A stretch of DNA of 29,248 nucleotides from Phoronis ovalis. Lineage: Eukaryota; Phoronida; Phoronidae. Below are positions 1-9,239 of the stretch, one piece after another. The notes under the pieces were generated by a model, which worked only from the letters and a program-made list of their open reading frames with translations, was not told the DNA's origin and did no database searches. The stretch covers positions 1-29,248 of the forward strand of contig JAOXYB010035616.1 in the NCBI GenBank assembly GCA_028565635.1. The letters are read 5' to 3'. The position numbers were made by a program, and so were the translations under genes. Position 1 is the first letter of the stretch, and each line of letters starts with the position of its first letter.

Positions 1-89
1 TAGCTTTAAACTGTCATATTTTCCAGGTTCTGTGTAAGCATTTTGTTGCACAGTAACATTTGTCAAGTTGTTGTTTTCCACATATTTAG

Positions 90-241
90 CACATTTCGCA
101 CTTCAAAGGGAAACCTGCCTATCTTAAAGCTTTCAACTTTAGATAGGCAGCAAAACATTGAATGCAACATTTTTAAAAACCTGAGTCACAGGTTTGAAGA
201 TGTATGTGTAAAGCTCCTAGTGCAAAATTTGGAGTCTGCTG
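90..241 (+). CDS. Candidate internal exon, unknown protein
   Basis: An open stretch lies between a plausible acceptor (…CATATTTAG, AG at 88-89) and a strong donor (CTG|GTAAGG, GT at 242-243). It would encode about 50 residues, including FKNLSHRFEDVCVKLLVQNL near the end, and would leave a phase-1 junction. The composition is mixed and polar, unlike the low-complexity frames elsewhere. I do not recognise the family. The next obvious acceptor downstream (…AAAACAG at about 441) would create an immediate in-frame stop, so the following exon is not identified. No start codon is needed if the gene begins outside the window. It may be only a chance frame. Confidence 0.3.
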
Positions 242-847
242 GTAAGGATTTATTTTTTCTGAAATTTTTTTAATGAGTTTTGTCTGAGAACGGTTACTTG
301 TCAATTCGTGTGAATTGATCAAATTGAAACTAACAATATGTAATAACCTCATGATTTGTAAAATTTCCAGTTCTGAATTACTTTTTTAAAAATGTATGCT
401 TTAATTTATATGTCTATCTCATTTTTCTAATTGATAAAACAGGTTAAAAGAGTAAAGACCATCAAGTACAACTACAGTATAAGTGTGCATCATGCAGGTT
501 AGTTATAGCCAAAAAGATTGTGAAATGTTATATATAAAGATGTCCAGTACTTATAAGTTATTTTGCTATGAACACAAGGTATAAGAGATAAATAGCTTGT
601 AAAGTAACAACTTGAAAACAAGGTTGATTGTTTTAAGTGCATGAGTGGCTTACATCATGATCATCTACCCAGTATTGTTCATCATTCCTATTCCTGCTTC
701 TATCTTCATTTAACAGGTTTACATCTGATTCTGAAGCCTTCAGTGAAACAAAATTGCATGGGCATAATTATGGCATACATTAATAACAAGTATTGTCATA
801 ACATGAATTTATATTTATATATTTAAATATTTGTACTATATAAAGTA

Positions 848-892
848 AGTGTTATACAACATTTAAATGTTGTCAATATCCAAAGGAGTGTA
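848..892 (+). repeat. Solo fragment related to the 21-25.9 kb element's terminal repeat
   Basis: This stretch contains a palindrome (ACAACAT…ATGTTGT) followed by GTCAATATCCAAA and a GTATGCAG-like tail. The same order occurs in the left terminal repeat near 21837-21885 and, inverted, in the right one near 25030-25080. Outside about 45 bp the resemblance fades. Confidence 0.45.
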
Positions 893-957
893 TGCAGCTT
901 TTAAATGATTTAACTACAAAAATATAGTTCATGAATTTTTATGATGTGACAGGGTAA

Positions 958-1115
958 TATGTCTCAAAACCTTTGCTGTGGTAAGTTCCATTTGCCTGCT
1001 GCTTACTTGTGTATTATGTCTCATTACCGTGGTAGGTTACATTTACCTATTGTTTACCCGTGCAGTATGCTCAAAACTCTTACTGTGATAAGATACATTT
1101 ACCTGCTGCTTACTT
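958..1115 (+). repeat. Three degenerate tandem units of 51-56 bp
   Basis: Each unit has the order TATGTCTCA…, CTGTGGTAAG-like, CATTTACCTGCTGCTTAC. The CATTT boxes start at 989, 1040 and 1096. A related string (GTACCTGCTGCTTACCTCAG) recurs near 18366. The units are non-coding as far as can be seen, and the frame across them is the repeat read as protein. Confidence 0.55.
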
Positions 1116-1150
1116 ATCATGTGATATACAACATTCCCAAGACACTGATG

Positions 1151-1181
1151 TATCACTGTGGCCAACACTGCCACGCCTATC
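1151..1181 (+). repeat. 31 bp direct duplication, copy 1
   Basis: This 31 bp stretch, centred on GTGGCCAACACTGCCAC, matches 1456-1486 at 29 of 31 positions. The unit itself contains a short inverted repeat (GTGGC…GCCAC). Both copies sit about 15-25 bp upstream of a TATACTTCTAG string. Confidence 0.7.
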
Positions 1182-1455
1182 AGTACAATATATACTTCTA
1201 GGTATTAATAGGTATGAAGCTTTACTGTGATTTCAAGTGCTTTTATTTATTTAATTTCGGATATATTAATTTACTTAGTTAGTCTAAATTTATTGTTTCA
1301 TCTGATATGTATATATGTAAGTTTCAATTGTAAGTCATTTCAGAATACTATCATGGTCAGATCTGGTATATATTCTCTTTTAGTTGGGTGGTAATTTATA
1401 GATATCATAAAATATAAGAAGCAATTATACAGAAGATTCACAAGACAGTATGTTG

Positions 1456-1486
1456 TATCACAGTGGCCAACACTGTCACGCCTATC
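1456..1486 (+). repeat. 31 bp direct duplication, copy 2
   Basis: This is the partner of 1151-1181, with two substitutions. One of them breaks the short inverted repeat (GCCAC becomes GTCAC). Confidence 0.7.
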
Positions 1487-1789
1487 TTTTAAATTGTTTC
1501 ATACTTATCAATATACTTCTAGAAAATAAAGACTGTTATAAGTACGCTGAATATCTTCATTTTACTGTCACTGATCATGCAACTATTAAAAACAGATGTT
1601 ACTGCAAGTGTTCACAAATAGTTTGCATTCAAAATACTAATGAAACCACTACCACACCTGTTTATCATCTGTCTGTTCAGTGCTTGTAGATTCTGATGTG
1701 GAGTTCATGCTAACATCATCATATACATGTTCTGCAGGATGTACATTGTCCTTTACCAAAGCAGAGGTATCACCACGGATATAATCCTG

Positions 1790-2143
1790 TAGGGCTAACA
1801 TAACAAATATTCGTTAGTGTTTCGCACCTTCTCAACTAACTGGGCTTAACAATAGTCAATTGTTGTCATATTCTTTCAATTTAACAAGAGGGACTTTTGC
1901 CCAACAAAGATAAGTTTTCTCTCTGTGTAATAGAATTATTTTACTAGCTACTGATTTAGATCACTGTTATACCTATATAGTAAGCTGCAATTTGATTGGT
2001 GTCAAGACTTTCACAGGCACTTTATATATACATAAAGGGATTATCGTTCTTCTGCTTTTCGAGATAACAAAAACTGACTATGGTTAAGCCCAGGCATTAG
2101 TGGAGAAAGCAGGGAACACTAACTGATGGATTTATTCAGACTG
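1790..2143. mobile_element. Decayed MITE-like inverted-repeat element
   Basis: The right end (GTTAAGCCCAGGCATTAGTG … GATGGATTTATTCAGACTG, ending at 2143) is the inverted, diverged counterpart of the left end (…TTAGTGTTTCGCACCTTCTC … CTGGGCTTAAC, about 1811-1850). The right terminus and the GGGCTTAACAATAG core are shared with the compact palindrome at 13893-13992, so both belong to one family. The left terminus is poorly preserved, so 1790 is approximate. No coding capacity and no clear target-site duplication were seen. Confidence 0.6.
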
Positions 2144-2149
2144 AACAAA

Positions 2150-2985
2150 AAAGTAAGCATGGCTTAAGACTTGATATTCAATGGAACATTACATTTTTAT
2201 AGTTTTAAATATATTTGGACATTTCCATGTATCTGGTATGTTTCTGAATACTTATTCGCAAGTAAATCATAGAATTGAAGTACAATAATTAGGGATTATA
2301 GTGGATATTACAGGGATACAGAGTAAAATACTGACTGTTTTCTAACTAGTATCATTTCTTCCCACCAGGTCATCATCATTTAGAAATAGTAATTTGATGA
2401 CCTCACACACGTCTAGCTTTATATGTAGCAAAACAAATGACTTTAACCACACCCCTAATACTGAAGCTTTATTATCTTCCTGCTGGAAACACTGTTAAAG
2501 AGATGGATTAAACATGGTATGTGGGATTATTGAATACATGTAGTAGGAATATTCATTAACATATCATAGCCAGTACATTCAAATAAGTTAATCCAAGCTC
2601 GTGCGGTGTAAAACAAATAAGAAACAAAGAAACAGCTCAGGAACTCGGGACAGTTTTCCAAGAGACAAGAAACCTGATTTTCATAGGGTTTTCATGAAAT
2701 GTTTTCTCCCAGAAATTTTGACCATGTTCTAGAAAACAATGGAAACCCCTTCGTATCCCGCCATGATTTGATAAACTCATAACACATACTGAGTGATAAT
2801 TATACAAACAACCCTGTTCTTGGGATTATTTTTGCATGGAACTTAAATATCTGATATTTATTGAAATTTTTTTTTGGTGACCTTGAGAAAGATAGTGTAA
2901 ACTGCCAGACATTGACATATGGCAACCTGATAATCAATCAGATATTTTGGGACCAAATCGAAAAATATGCGGCATGTACCTGCAC
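2150..2985. other. No gene or clear repeat recognised
   Basis: AT-rich sequence with only short chance frames. Overlapping plus- and minus-strand frames around 2860-3120 lead into a copy of the satellite-like unit and show no motif. Confidence 0.5.
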
Positions 2986-3029
2986 TTTCTGCAGACCTGA
3001 TGCCAAAAAGTTCGAGAAAAATGTAACCC

Positions 3030-3332
3030 ACCTGGCCCATTAAACTATGGCCCTTGTGAACCCACCTTGGAATTATCCAGAAAAAGGTTCGTCTTTTCTG
3101 AAAGGGGGTACAACGTGACATACCCCCTCAGGAACAAACATGGTCACCAGTCGGACGTACTTGAAGTAATCCGGTTCAATATTATATCTAACCTAACTTT
3201 ACTGTGCTTAATCTGTGCTTACTCTGTACCAAAATATAAAGCTGATTGAATATAAACTGAAGCTGTTATTGCAACGTACAATCTCCAGAACCAACATGGC
3301 CATCGGTTGGCCATACTGGAAATAATCCAGGT
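3030..3332 (+). repeat. Outlying copies of the 9.5-12 kb satellite-like unit
   Basis: The block from about 3053 (…CCACCTTGGAATTATCCAG, then TTCGTCTTTTCTG) through AACAAACATGGTCACCAGTC near 3134 and GAAGTAATCCGG near 3163 follows the order of the main array. A second, shorter copy (AACCAACATGGCCATCGGTT, about 3290) follows after roughly 155 bp. This is the same long/short alternation as in the array. Confidence 0.65.
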
Positions 3333-5073
3333 CAACACTGGACAACATAGTGTTTGGTCTTAATCTATTATTCTCATTTAGAACATGTTTAAGTTAAGAG
3401 TCTGAGCTTCATCATTTTAGCAGGTATAAAAGTAGCTGAAGGTATATTTTGCTCTCTAAATCATCTTTTGCAATGCAATGCAGTTGCATGTATGGGTGCC
3501 ATCCACATAACATTAGTAGCAGTTTAAATACATAGGGAATCCAACTGATAGACCAGTCGCATTTAAGTTAAAACTCGAAACTTCTGTAACAAAGCACATG
3601 TATATTCATCAAAGTTGAGACCAATTCTGCATATAATTGACAGATTACTGGACCAGAGCTGCTGAGGTTTATGCATCAATTAACCCTTTACCTTCCCAGT
3701 GACAATATATTGGCAGTACTTTAACATCTTCTAATTAAATGAAAATAATCATTTTGCATAAAATACGTTCGTGCTATGTAATTTTGAACCTTTCCCGATT
3801 TGAGCTATCATCTAGTAAAGTTCATAGAGGGCATCCTTCTCCCCTGAACGCGCACGTGTTAAAGCTAAGTGCCTTTCTGCTTATTTGAAGTGCAGTCTAA
3901 AGCGTGCTGGAAAATATTTCAATTATTATCGACACGAACGTATGCCAAGTTTTATGATTTGGATAGTGCAGTAGTTAAATGTGTCTAGATTCTCACCGGA
4001 CACTTAAAATTCTCACGAAAATGGATTTTGTTGGTGGAATTTCGATGTTTACAACAGGCTATTCAGGCACCTTGCAGTGGTTTTTTTTTCAGTGTCTTTT
4101 ATCCTGTTGAGGCGGAATAAATGCATTTGTGTGGATAACTGTATGAGGACAAGTAGAGATACAGCATCTGATTCAGAAATCTTTGTGTTGTGTACATGTC
4201 GAACTGTAATATCGCAATTTTTGGTTTCATCCAGTGTGGATTTGCTTGATTTGCAGGAATTTGTGCCCTAATTCATACCATTCAAGTGACTGGATGTAAT
4301 GTAAAAGATAATACAATGCTCATTATTGCGTCCTTGAAATTCAACAAAGGCGCATACTTAATAATTGTGTTCTTCTGGATGTAATACCCCAGGTAAGATG
4401 AGGGATTTTAGTCTCCGTTTGTGAAGGGGATACGGTAACATAGCAAATTACGGTAAAATACTCCTGGTATGGATGGTAATGCATAAATCCTTAGAATCAC
4501 ACCGGCATTTTACAAATTTTAAATTGAAATTCCCTGTAATGTATTTTGATCTTATAAAGAAAATAAAAAATATTTGATATTGCCGTCATTCCGAGATTGA
4601 CAACAATTCAGGGGAGGTAATTCATAAGTGCAATTGCATCAGATACAAGGGAGACAACTGTGCAGCATGTATTCCAAATATTAAAATCCACCTAAAATGC
4701 TTGAAATGCATGTTTACCAGTTGTTACTATTTTAGTTTGAACTGAATCATTAATTTTGGTAAGTTGTGAAAAATTAAATAAAACAATTTCTATTAAATAA
4801 AAACGAATTCCATGCCAATGGATTATGATTTTATTTTTATTTTATTAATAACTTATATAGGTAAAGCCTACAAGAGTGAAAAGGATCCAATCGCTTTCGG
4901 TGCAAAATTCGGAAGGAAAAGGATTAAGGGCCTGGTTTTGTTTTCTGATGGAATTTCTTTCTCTGCTTTAATAATATGGCACATATACATTTTTTGGCAA
5001 TATATGTAAAAGAACATGTAGTGGTTAAACTAGTACCCTCTAAGATGAAGCCCGAAGCCCCACATCTTCATAT
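3333..5073. repeat. Left inverted arm, interrupted by a TTAA element
   Basis: Read forward, this arm matches the reverse complement of 8087-8548. Shared landmarks in order are TTAATCTATT, AATCATCTTTTGCAATGCA, AGTCGCATTTAA, CTTCTGTAACAAAGCACATG, GTTGAGACCAATT, TTTATGCATCAA, GGGCCTG, TTTAATAATATGGCAC, GAACATGTAGTGGTTAA, TACCCTCTAAGAT and CCCACATCTTC. Without the insertion at 3680-4927 the arm is about 0.5 kb, like its partner. Confidence 0.85.
3680..4927 (+). mobile_element. Non-autonomous piggyBac-like (TTAA) element
   Basis: TTAA flanks both ends (3680-3683 and 4924-4927). The termini are inverted repeats: TTAACCCTTTACCTTCC at the left and, reverse complemented from the right, TTAATCCTTTTCCTTCC (15 of 17 identical). 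TTAA target duplication with ends starting in C runs is the hallmark of the piggyBac superfamily. No transposase motif or long frame is present, so it would depend on an enzyme supplied elsewhere. The other inverted arm reads straight across the position (…GCATCAA|GGGCC…, at about 8225), which acts as a related empty site. An inverted, truncated copy lies at 17576-18312. Confidence 0.75.
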
Positions 5074-5304
5074 ACAAATGTATACTCATAAGTGATGGAA
5101 AAAATGATGTGTAAGTGTAGAAAGGGTTGTCAAAAGCAATTTATAAATCCAAGCACTCGAATGGTACATGATAGAGGTCCCAGACACAACAACGTAAAAA
5201 AGATTAAATCACAAAAAAACATGCTGTGTCACAAGAAAATCCATAAATGTCTATCTACATGTTTGCTATGCAAGAATTAAGTACTTGTAAAGAGAATTTT
5301 AAAT

Positions 5305-5411
5305 CAGTAGTTTTGTTTTATGCAACTGAAGCTCACCCTCAGCTACTGTGTGAGACATTTCCCGATTTCCAAGTACACGATGAGCTTCAGTTGCATAAAA
5401 CGAAACTACTG
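5305..5411 (+). repeat. 107 bp hairpin with 31 bp arms
   Basis: Arms 5305-5335 and 5381-5411 are complementary at 30 of 31 positions. The single difference would be a G·U wobble in a plus-strand RNA. The loop is 45 nt. The arm begins CAGTAGTTTTGTTTTATGCA. It could be a tiny MITE or a small-RNA precursor, and the sequence alone does not decide. It lies just inside the left inverted arm. The plus-strand frame crossing it is not convincing as protein. Confidence 0.75.
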
Positions 5412-5880
5412 GAATTTGTTCATATTTTCCTCAAAACCTGGAGAGAAGAGAGAAATATGGCCTCAATGATATTCTATTAAATGAAAGAGATTGTGAGGTC
5501 ATGGTTTATTCCTACCAAGTCAAAAATCTAAATTCTCTTGACATGTAATAACTTGCATGTCACACATGTACAGATTTTCTTGTGATGTACAGTATGGTTT
5601 TCTTGTGAAGAACATTGCAGAACAAGTCACATTCTGCCATTTTTGCATTGTTGTAGCTGGGACCTCTTTTATTTACCACTTTCATACCTTCTGGCAACCC
5701 CTTGTACATTAATTTTGCACATAATTTTTTTCAGCACCTATGAGTATACATTTGTGTAATGAGAGACTCAAGAATTCTATAGTTTAAAGGCTTTGCCTAG
5801 GTGGCGCGGACATCTCAAGGGTCCCGGAAGTGGTACATCGTCTATTGATTGTCATTGCAGTATTTGTTTGTGTCGCGAAA

Positions 5881-6066
5881 ATGCCTAGAACTTTATGTTG
5901 CGTTCCGAAATATAATAATCGCGGAGGACATTACTTTCCAAAAGATTTCGGGTCTCTGAAAGCAGTGGGTAATAGCGATTAAGCGGGACAAATGGAAGCC
6001 AGGGCATTGGAGTGTTATTTGCCGTGAATACTTCACTGGCGACGACTATAAATCTAACTATATACG
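5881..6066 (+). pseudogene. Decayed THAP-type zinc finger exon
   Basis: THAP domains are N-terminal C2CH zinc fingers that bind DNA, common in transposases and transposon-derived regulators. The ATG at 5881 opens MPRTLCCVPKYNNRGG, then HYFPKD. The matching second half (KWKPGHWSVICREYF, then TGDDY) is in the next frame from about 5962, so there is a one-base-type shift near 5950-5962, and the first frame stops at about 5978. Relative to the THAP pattern (CxxxxC … CxxHF), the second Cys of the first pair is Tyr (CCVPKY) and the His is also Tyr (CREYF). Each fits a single G-to-A or C-to-T change. A good donor (ACG|GTGAGA, GT at 6067) still closes the exon. A GC-richer leader (5780-5880) precedes it. 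It converges with the SAP-SWIM gene. No downstream exon was recognised. Confidence 0.75.
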
Positions 6067-6196
6067 GTGAGAATTGACAATCTTTACCTTTTACAAATGT
6101 CTTTTTTACAATAGGATATATATTTTCAATACATAATTAATTACCATTGATGTATTCCTTGAATTCTATTGCGTTGATATCTTTGAGCATTTGTTT

Positions 6197-6340
6197 ATCA
6201 TGGGGCATACTTTTCGAGATTTTTTTACCATGGGATATGATTTTCGCAAACATTTTTTACAATGGGGTATATTTTTGAAAAGCAAATTTTACCATGGGTT
6301 ATGGGTTTTTTACCTGGGGCCTCACAACCCCACCAACATT
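6197..6340 (+). repeat. Degenerate ~31 bp tandem repeat (CCATGGGRTAT…)
   Basis: Four units begin near 6199, 6228, 6260 and 6291, each with an (A)CCATGGGGTAT-like box followed by a T-rich TTTTTCG/GAAAA tract. The block ends in CTGGGGCCTCACAACCCC. The resulting frame reads MG…F repeatedly and should not be taken as protein. It may provide the 3' end for the minus-strand gene fragment next to it. Confidence 0.6.
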
Positions 6341-6514
6341 TTTGTATCCCCTCGGCCACAAAGTGTTTTAACGTCAGTTCTTGAACTGCTTTCATAATGT
6401 ACAGCGAATCTAAATACCAATTTGCTGGAGTCTTTGACATATAGTCGTGATCATGAGTCACAGCAAGGATGTAGGTAAGACATTGGTGTTGACCTGCTTT
6501 GGGCTTGAAATCCA
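6225..6514 (-). CDS. Possible continuation of the SWIM gene (third exon or shifted frame)
   Basis: After an AG at …CCAAAGCAG, the minus strand reads GQHQCLTYILAVTHDHDYMS and then SKTPANWYLDSLYIMKAV before entering the ~31 bp tandem repeat. ILAV after a Cys/His-like cluster matches what normally follows the second half of a SWIM motif (C-x-H-ILAV), but the His position reads Tyr. It is either a true exon with lost zinc ligands or the far side of a frameshift. The last 30 or so residues come from the tandem repeat and are not credible protein. Confidence 0.35.
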
Positions 6515-6970
6515 ATAACAAGATTGGCTACTCGTACTTTGAATCCCAGTCTTTCAATATCCCTGTCGAGTCTTGGATCATAGTCACGCTTGTATCGTCC
6601 CATACCAGCTGCACACTCACACTGGCATTCTTCAACAACTCCACTTGCAGAATATAACACAACATCTGTTGTGTACACACTGTGCTTTTTCATTTCAGCT
6701 GAGCATCTCCCTTTGATGTAACATTTACCATTCTCGGATGTTGATCTTACACACAACAAAAATTCTTCAACATACAGGTTCTTTGCAGTTTCATCAAGTG
6801 TTTTACCAAGGGGTGACAAGTAGTTATTTACAGTCGCTTCATCAATTAAAGGTAGTGTAGAATCAGCACTGACATCACGACATAGAGTAACATCCGGGGT
6901 TTGACAGATGTAGGAATTGTTGTCGGGTAATGATACATTCGCAAAATCAGCACATATATATGCTTCCAAC
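6451..6970 (-). CDS. SWIM-domain exon (exon 2) of the SAP-SWIM gene
   Basis: The acceptor is CACTCTTTTTAG|GTTGG (exon begins at 6970). Joined to exon 1 it completes a codon in phase and continues …LVERLEAYICADF, the usual end of a SAP helix. The body has ETAKNLYVEEFLLCVRS, then CYIKGRCSAEMKK and DVVLYSASGVVEECQCECAA (around 6640-6605). The last is the CxC half of a SWIM zinc motif; SWIM domains (CxCxnCxH) bind nucleic acid or protein and accompany YqaJ-type nuclease or transposon genes in invertebrates. The expected CxH half does not follow: the frame runs through RYKRDYDPRLDRDIERLGFK and stops at 6451-6453. A SWIM-like continuation (GQHQCLTYILAV) lies in another frame at about 6510-6475. Either a small intron (…GCTG|GTATGG to CAAAGCAG|GTCAAC) or a frame-breaking insertion separates them. 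No YqaJ domain was found downstream. Confidence 0.75.
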
Positions 6971-7117
6971 CTAAAAAGAGTGAAAGAATAAAACTATAGA
7001 TCTACATATACTTGCTTATATGACTACAATTCTTACAATGGTTTGGAATACCCACACTGCTAGTAGTTGTGAACTGTTTACAAAGAATTCTGAATAGGAA
7101 AATGAAATTACATCAAA

Positions 7118-7174
7118 TTCGTTTAAATTACTTTCTATAGGCCGCAGATTTGTTTAAATTACTTTCTATAGGCC
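7118..7174 (+). repeat. Two tandem copies of a 31 bp unit
   Basis: The 26 bp string GTTTAAATTACTTTCTATAG plus flanks occurs at 7118-7143 and again at 7149-7174, nearly identical. It lies in the intron between the SAP and SWIM exons. Confidence 0.7.
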
Positions 7175-7495
7175 TTCAGATACAATAGTATTTCTTTTTT
7201 CATTTACCACATAACATTCATCATATGAGTGACATTTTTCTTTCAACTTTACCAGGCTATGTATAATAATAATTTTTAAAATGCAAACAGCAAAACACGC
7301 ACAGTTATATAATCATGTGTGTGTGAGTGCGTGCATAATATTATGTATGTATATGTATGCATATATATTTTGGATAAATACTGTATTTTAGACTTGGGTT
7401 TTTTATACAAAAGGTGAGGCTTTAATGATCTTTAATATCAATTCAAAGTTGTAATTCCATGCCGAAAAATCTGAACTTACACTAGTTATTAGTAA

Positions 7496-7711
7496 ACCAG
7501 GGGGGGGGCACTTGCTCAATTTATGGTACGGGTGTTTTGCTGTTTGGGGGCCTCAAAATCCTATACCCGTTGCAAGACAGCTATGGCAAGTGAGAGTCTA
7601 GGACTGATAGATATACCCCGTTGCAATCAGCGACCCTGAAAAACCATACCCCATATAGCCTATAGGGCAGCACGTAGAAGTAAACCGCTTTGGATGGCAG
7701 TACCCCCTTGG
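7496..7711 (+). repeat. GC-richer dispersed repeat (CCTATACCCGTTG type)
   Basis: It starts with a G9 run and contains GGGGGCCTCAAAATCCTATA, two ATACCCGTTGCAA-like boxes, and CATACCCCATATAGCCTATA before ending in GTACCCCC. Its high GC, punctuated CCCC/GGGG blocks and lack of a frame set it apart from its surroundings. It lies within the intron of the SAP-SWIM gene and looks like an inserted repeat. Confidence 0.45.
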
Positions 7712-7903
7712 ATTAATGTAACAAAGATTAAATGACCAGCACTAAAAATTCATCGATAAAACATATTAAAATCAGTGACCGGGTACGTCAACCTGATTAT
7801 AAATGGTAAACTTTTAAATACGATTCATTTCAGACAATATAGTAGATTGCGGCAAATTGCGAAAACATACAATAAATTTATATTGTATTTTGTTGTCACG
7901 TAC

Positions 7904-8001
7904 CTTTCTACAAGCTCTCTTTTCCTCCCACTTTGTTTGGCATTTCTCTTTTTTAACTCTGCTCTTAACTGAACAAGAGTCCAACTGCCATACGTACTCA
8001 T
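7904..8001 (-). CDS. SAP-domain first exon of the SAP-SWIM gene
   Basis: SAP motifs are about 35-residue helix-turn-helix-like modules that bind AT-rich or scaffold-attachment DNA. From the ATG at 8001 the exon reads MSTYGSWTLVQLRAELKKRN and then AKQSGRKRELVE. This fits the SAP pattern: a hydrophobic helix, then LKKR…, Gly, basic turn, L-x-E-R. I chose this ATG because it starts just before the motif; an upstream in-frame ATG at 8058 would add about 19 residues of no recognised type. The donor is AAG|GTACGT (GT at 7903-7902), phase 2, which fits the acceptor at 6970. The intron is about 930 bp. The right inverted arm starts about 85 bp upstream, so the promoter would lie in the arm. Confidence 0.75.
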
Positions 8002-8086
8002 AACAATGACACAAGGAAGCAGACAACAGTTTCGACCATATGTAACATGTGCTGCCAAGCAGCGGCGTAACTTCTCGAGTTGCTCA

Positions 8087-8548
8087 TTAGGAAGATGTGG
8101 GACAGTTTAATCTTAGAGGGTATGATCTTAACCACTACATGTTCTTTCACATATAAAAATATATGTTTACGTGCCATATTATTAAATCAGAGTAAAAATT
8201 TTCATCAGAAAACAAACGCAGGCCCTTGATGCATAAAGTTTATCAAAATAACCGTCAATTGTAATTGGTCTCAACTGATGATCATACATGTGCTTTGTTA
8301 CAGAAGTTTAATTTTAAATTAAATGCGACTGGGTTATCAATTGGATTCTCTACACATTTAAAGTGCTACATATATCATTTGGAATCCACCATTCAAGAAC
8401 TGCATTGCAAAAGATGATTAAAAAAGTAAAATGTACCTAGAGATACTTTATCCCTGCAAAAAATGATTGAGGTCACATTCTTAATGTAAACATGTCCTAA
8501 ATAAAAACAATAGATTAGGACCAGACACTTGGTTGCCCAGTGTCAATA
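8087..8548. repeat. Right inverted arm
   Basis: This is the reverse-complement partner of the left arm (3333-5073 minus the TTAA insertion); landmarks are listed there. It is uninterrupted at the position matching the insertion (8225/8226). Together the arms define an inverted-repeat unit of about 5.2 kb whose core holds the THAP remnant and SAP-SWIM exons. Confidence 0.85.
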
Positions 8549-9235
8549 TTACAAGTATCCTGCACTCTATCTTGGAATTATTCTGTACATGTCAAAAATA
8601 ATTCTATTTGCTACAAGGAAACTGTTTACCAAATTTTTAGGGGTTAGAATATACCTTTTAAACCTAATTTTATTGATTGCATAAAACTGAATTTAATCCA
8701 CATTTGTTATGTAGTCTGAATGTAAGTATCACTAAAGAGAATATTAAAAATTAAAAATAGATGAAGTGGATGTCACAGTCGAGGAAGATTCCTTGTTATA
8801 TTTTGGGGTGGGGGATATGCCATGTTTCAAAATCAATTAAGATGATGCCTTTCCAATTAAGTCAATCAGATGTAACATTTCTTTCAAAAGTTGTTGTAGT
8901 TGCAAAGGTTTTCACAGACATTGGATTTCGTATGCAAAATATGTGGAAAAATCTGTTGAGAAAAGTCAGTTCCATATCAGATACAAAGTAACACAGACAA
9001 CGATGCATGTATGACAAGTTTATACCATTTACACTGTAGCATAAACAAGACATTTGTCAAGTCTAATGCCCGTCCAATATTTAGGATTATATTTTTTAAC
9101 ATCATTGTTTTTTTACATTAGAAAAGAATATAATACATCATGCATTCTAATCTGGTTTATCATTGTGGGGTACTCATTCAAAATGACTGTATCAGCTATC
9201 TGATGCATTGCCCCCGGGGGATAACTGACCATGTT
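8549..9235. other. No gene recognised
   Basis: AT-rich sequence. Short frames on both strands near 8760-9050 overlap and lack motifs or splice logic. Confidence 0.5.
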
Positions 9236-9239
9236 TTTA

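Noticed and set aside
2858-3121. Overlapping plus- and minus-strand frames as a gene
   Set aside because: Both run into the satellite-like unit and contain no domain or splice logic.
5092-5480. Cys/Lys-rich plus-strand frames as a small zinc protein
   Set aside because: No regular zinc spacing, and the second frame is created by the 31 bp-arm hairpin.
6191-6397. Plus-strand frame with repeated MG…F pattern
   Set aside because: It is translation of the ~31 bp tandem repeat.
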